From positions 1-34,425 of the forward strand of contig DAHVDE010000054.1 of NCBI GenBank assembly GCA_027313705.1: DNA of 34,425 bases, in the 5' to 3' direction. Of this stretch, positions 32,797 through 34,425 are shown piece after piece. The notes under the pieces were generated by a model. It did not search any database and had not been told where the DNA came from. It saw nothing but the letters and a program-made list of their open reading frames with translations. Position 1 is the first letter of the stretch, and the number at the start of each line of letters is the position of its first letter. The translations under genes and the position numbers were made by a program. Source of the DNA: Actinomycetota bacterium. Lineage in GTDB: Bacteria > Actinomycetota > Actinomycetes > Streptosporangiales > Streptosporangiaceae.

Positions 32797-32825
32797 CGGG
32801 CATCGTAAGTTCGGGAGAGACTGGC

Positions 32826-33077
32826 ATGGACCTCGAGGTATTAGTTCGCGACGGACTCGCCCGGGTGCTTGAGTCAGGCGTGGGCCCGGCTGAGCTTGAT
32901 CCGGACCGTGACATGGCCGATGAGTACGGCCTCACCTCGCTCAATAAGGTGATCTTCCTGATGTCCGTCTGCGACGACTCGCAGGTTAGCCTGGCCGAGT
33001 TCACCGAGTCCGATGTGGCGCAAATGCGCACCGTCCGCGATGTCGTCACCGCGTTGTCCAAATTCGCGGACGGCTGA
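32826..33077 (+). CDS. Stand-alone acyl carrier protein
   Basis: 83 residues with the four-helix carrier-protein pattern. The phosphopantetheine attachment serine is S38 in YGLTSLNKVIFL; the motif reads GLTSL instead of the usual GxDSL. Acidic helix II (DPDRDMADEY) precedes it and a short C-terminal helix (RTVRDVVTALSKFADG) closes the domain. The TSL version suggests an unusual carrier, possibly for amino acids or short acids rather than fatty acids. The GNAT gene follows after 39 bp and the C45-type acyltransferase gene after that, so these three form one operon. The Sfp-type PPTase is divergent. Confidence 0.9.
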   Translation: MDLEVLVRDGLARVLESGVGPAELDPDRDMADEYGLTSLNKVIFLMSVCDDSQVSLAEFTESDVAQMRTVRDVVTALSKFADG

Positions 33078-33116
33078 TAGCGGGCGGATCGTTACTTCTG
33101 GAGGGACTGGTGCGGC

Positions 33117-33731
33117 GTGACGTGGGCTGAGATCGGCGCGGCACGGCTTGAGAACGAGCACGTCGTGCTCAGGCCGGTGCGCCCGCAGGACAGGGAGGCG
33201 CTGCGCGCCATCGCCCTGGACGAGCGAATCTGGCGCTATTTCGTCATGAGGATTGACGACGACGCCGATTTCGATGCGTTCTTCGACCTTGGCCTGCGTG
33301 ATCAGGAAACCGGGACCAGGGTCGTGTATTTTATCGAGGATAAGCGTACCGGTGCCGCAGCCGGCAGCATGAGCTTTTGCAACATCATGGAAAAGGACGG
33401 GCGCCTGGAAATCGGGTGGTCCTGGCTGGGAATCGACACGCAAGGCAAGGGCGTAAATCGCTGGGCCAAGTTCCTCATGATGCGGCATGCCTTTGAGGAA
33501 ATGAAAGCGGAGCGGGTCGAGTTCAAGACTGACAAGCTGAACGTGCAGGCCAGGCATGCCCTGGTCAACATCGGCGCCCGCGAGGAGGGAACGCTGCGCA
33601 GCTTCAACCCGATGCCGGACGGCCGCCGTCGCGACGCCGTGTACTACAGCGTGCTCGCGGCCGAGTGGCCGGAGGTGAAGGCGCAGCTGCTGGCCGGGCC
33701 AAAGGTCGCGCTCACCTGGGCGGCGACATGA
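33117..33731 (+). CDS. GNAT N-acetyltransferase (RimJ/RimL-like)
   Basis: 204 residues. Pattern of the RimJ/RimL group: N-terminal LENEHVVLRPVRPQDREALR, a central sheet GAAAGSMSFCNI, the long LEIGWSWLGIDTQGKGVNRWAKFLMMRHAFEEM (acetyl-CoA pyrophosphate loop and helix) and ERVEFKTDKLNVQARHALVNIGAREEGTLRSF. It transfers an acyl group from CoA, or possibly from an ACP, to an amine. GTG 33117 is used; GTG 33110 runs into a stop. GGAGGG lies upstream at about 33100. The ATGA overlap at 33728-33731 couples it to the next gene. Codons are somewhat less GC-rich than those of most neighbours. Confidence 0.88.
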   Translation: MTWAEIGAARLENEHVVLRPVRPQDREALRAIALDERIWRYFVMRIDDDADFDAFFDLGLRDQETGTRVVYFIEDKRTGAAAGSMSFCNIMEKDGRLEIGWSWLGIDTQGKGVNRWAKFLMMRHAFEEMKAERVEFKTDKLNVQARHALVNIGAREEGTLRSFNPMPDGRRRDAVYYSVLAAEWPEVKAQLLAGPKVALTWAAT

Positions 33732-34425
33732 CCGTTCCCTTCGTCCTGGCGCAGGGCGACCCCTTCGAGGCCGGCTGCAAGCACGGGTTAGCCAGGTCGG
33801 CGCAGTTGCGCGAGTTCCTGGCCGACGATTTGGCCAGGATCGGCAGGCTCGCTCCTGCCCAGGTCACGCTCGGCGAACTCGAGCCGGTGCTCGGCGAGTA
33901 CGCGGACGCGATCGCCGCTGCCACGCCGGCGCTGAGCGCGGAGATCGCCGGCCTGGCGAAGGGCGCGGGCATTTCCGCGGCGCAGGCGATGCTGCTGCAA
34001 ACCAGGCGCGAGCTGATCGGCTACCAGAAGATCCCCGTCCAGGCCGGCGGTGACTGCACCACCTACGCCAGCCTGTCGGCCGGCCCGGACGGCGGGCCAG
34101 TCCTGGCCCAGACCGTGGACCTCAACGGGAACCTGGACGATCAGCTAGCGGTGCTCGACGTGCAATTGTCCGGCTCGCCGCGGCGCAGCCTGGTGCTCAG
34201 CTTCGGCGGCTTGCTCGGCTACCTTGGCCTGAACAGCGACGGCCTCGCGATCGGGCTCAACCTCGTGCTCGGCGGTGACTGGCACCCAGGGCTGCCGCCT
34301 TACCTGGCGATCAGGCACCTGCTCGACTCGGCAGGCAACGTCAAGGACGCGCTCACGATCCTCGCCGACCTGCCGCTCGCCAGTTCCCGTTCGCTGACGC
34401 TCTGCGACCCGGTCACCATCGCGTG
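33728..34425 (+). CDS. C45-type Ntn hydrolase/acyltransferase, truncated by window edge
   Basis: The first 232 residues are in the window; the rest lies outside. The fold is that of peptidase family C45 (acyl-CoA:6-aminopenicillanate acyltransferase group). The propeptide (about 1-109) ends at GGDC, and C110 would become the N-terminal nucleophile after self-cleavage (GGD|CTTYA). This is followed by DGGPVLAQTVDLNGNLDDQLAVL and LSFGGLLGYLGLNSDGLAIGLNLVL, both typical. It forms or breaks amide bonds with small acyl groups. ATG 33728 overlaps the GNAT stop, so it is translated with the GNAT and the ACP. The acyl donor could be an ACP thioester, but this is inference. Confidence 0.85.
   Translation, partial: MTVPFVLAQGDPFEAGCKHGLARSAQLREFLADDLARIGRLAPAQVTLGELEPVLGEYADAIAAATPALSAEIAGLAKGAGISAAQAMLLQTRRELIGYQKIPVQAGGDCTTYASLSAGPDGGPVLAQTVDLNGNLDDQLAVLDVQLSGSPRRSLVLSFGGLLGYLGLNSDGLAIGLNLVLGGDWHPGLPPYLAIRHLLDSAGNVKDALTILADLPLASSRSLTLCDPVTIA

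Noticed and set aside
1-34425. CRISPR array, tRNA or rRNA genes, prophage
   Set aside because: No regularly spaced direct repeats, no cloverleaf-like or rRNA-like sequence noticed, and no phage structural genes; the lysozyme domain is in an exported host-type protein.

Overview
The window is high-GC DNA with GTG, TTG and ATG starts, 4-bp start/stop overlaps and an actinobacterial gene set: a hopanoid operon, a FolP2-type dihydropteroate synthase, a GRHxxP-type secreted protein with a phage-tail-lysozyme domain, a DUF5996 protein and a two-domain acyl-CoA dehydrogenase. It most likely comes from a soil actinomycete (Streptosporangiales/Frankia-like). The genus cannot be fixed from the sequence alone.

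Layout. Bases 1-1650 hold the end of a membrane protein, a doubtful small ORF, a TetR regulator on the minus strand and an AT-richer divergent promoter region. Bases 1651-11841 are a compact plus-strand hopanoid operon: hpnC, hpnD, hpnE (farnesyl-PP to squalene), a polyprenyl diphosphate synthase, shc, an hpnG-ispH fusion, hpnH (adenosyl transfer to the hopanoid) and an hpnO-like aminotransferase. The same strand continues with a FolP2-type dihydropteroate synthase, an extradiol-dioxygenase-like protein lacking the usual metal-binding histidine, an SDR and a phospholipase-D-like lipoprotein (to 15370). A 14-bp perfect hairpin marks the convergence with the next block. Bases 15669-28502 are all minus-strand: PRC-barrel-like protein, two-domain acyl-CoA dehydrogenase, DoxX-like protein, citryl-CoA-lyase-like protein, class III CoA-transferase, DUF5996 protein, ArcB-type ornithine carbamoyltransferase, DHA2 exporter, SpoU rRNA methyltransferase, lysozyme-like secreted protein, a degenerate IS with intact terminal inverted repeats, and a PepC/bleomycin-hydrolase-type aminopeptidase.

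From 28577 to the right edge the strands alternate. There is an alpha/beta-hydrolase-domain protein, a 62-residue piece resembling the C-terminus of a SAM methyltransferase, and a minus-strand set of phosphopantetheinyl transferase, luciferase-like flavin monooxygenase and hemerythrin protein. Divergent from that set is a plus-strand set of a stand-alone acyl carrier protein, a GNAT acyltransferase and a C45-type Ntn acyltransferase that runs off the window. The divergent promoter has a near-consensus TTGACA-N17-TAGCAT signal. The ACP leader contains a 12-bp inverted repeat whose right arm can also pair with a third segment.

The two points I find most worth pursuing are (1) HpnG fused to IspH, which joins isoprenoid precursor supply to hopanoid side-chain processing in one polypeptide, and (2) the carrier-protein set at the right edge, which looks like a small uncharacterised acyl/aminoacyl-ACP tailoring system.
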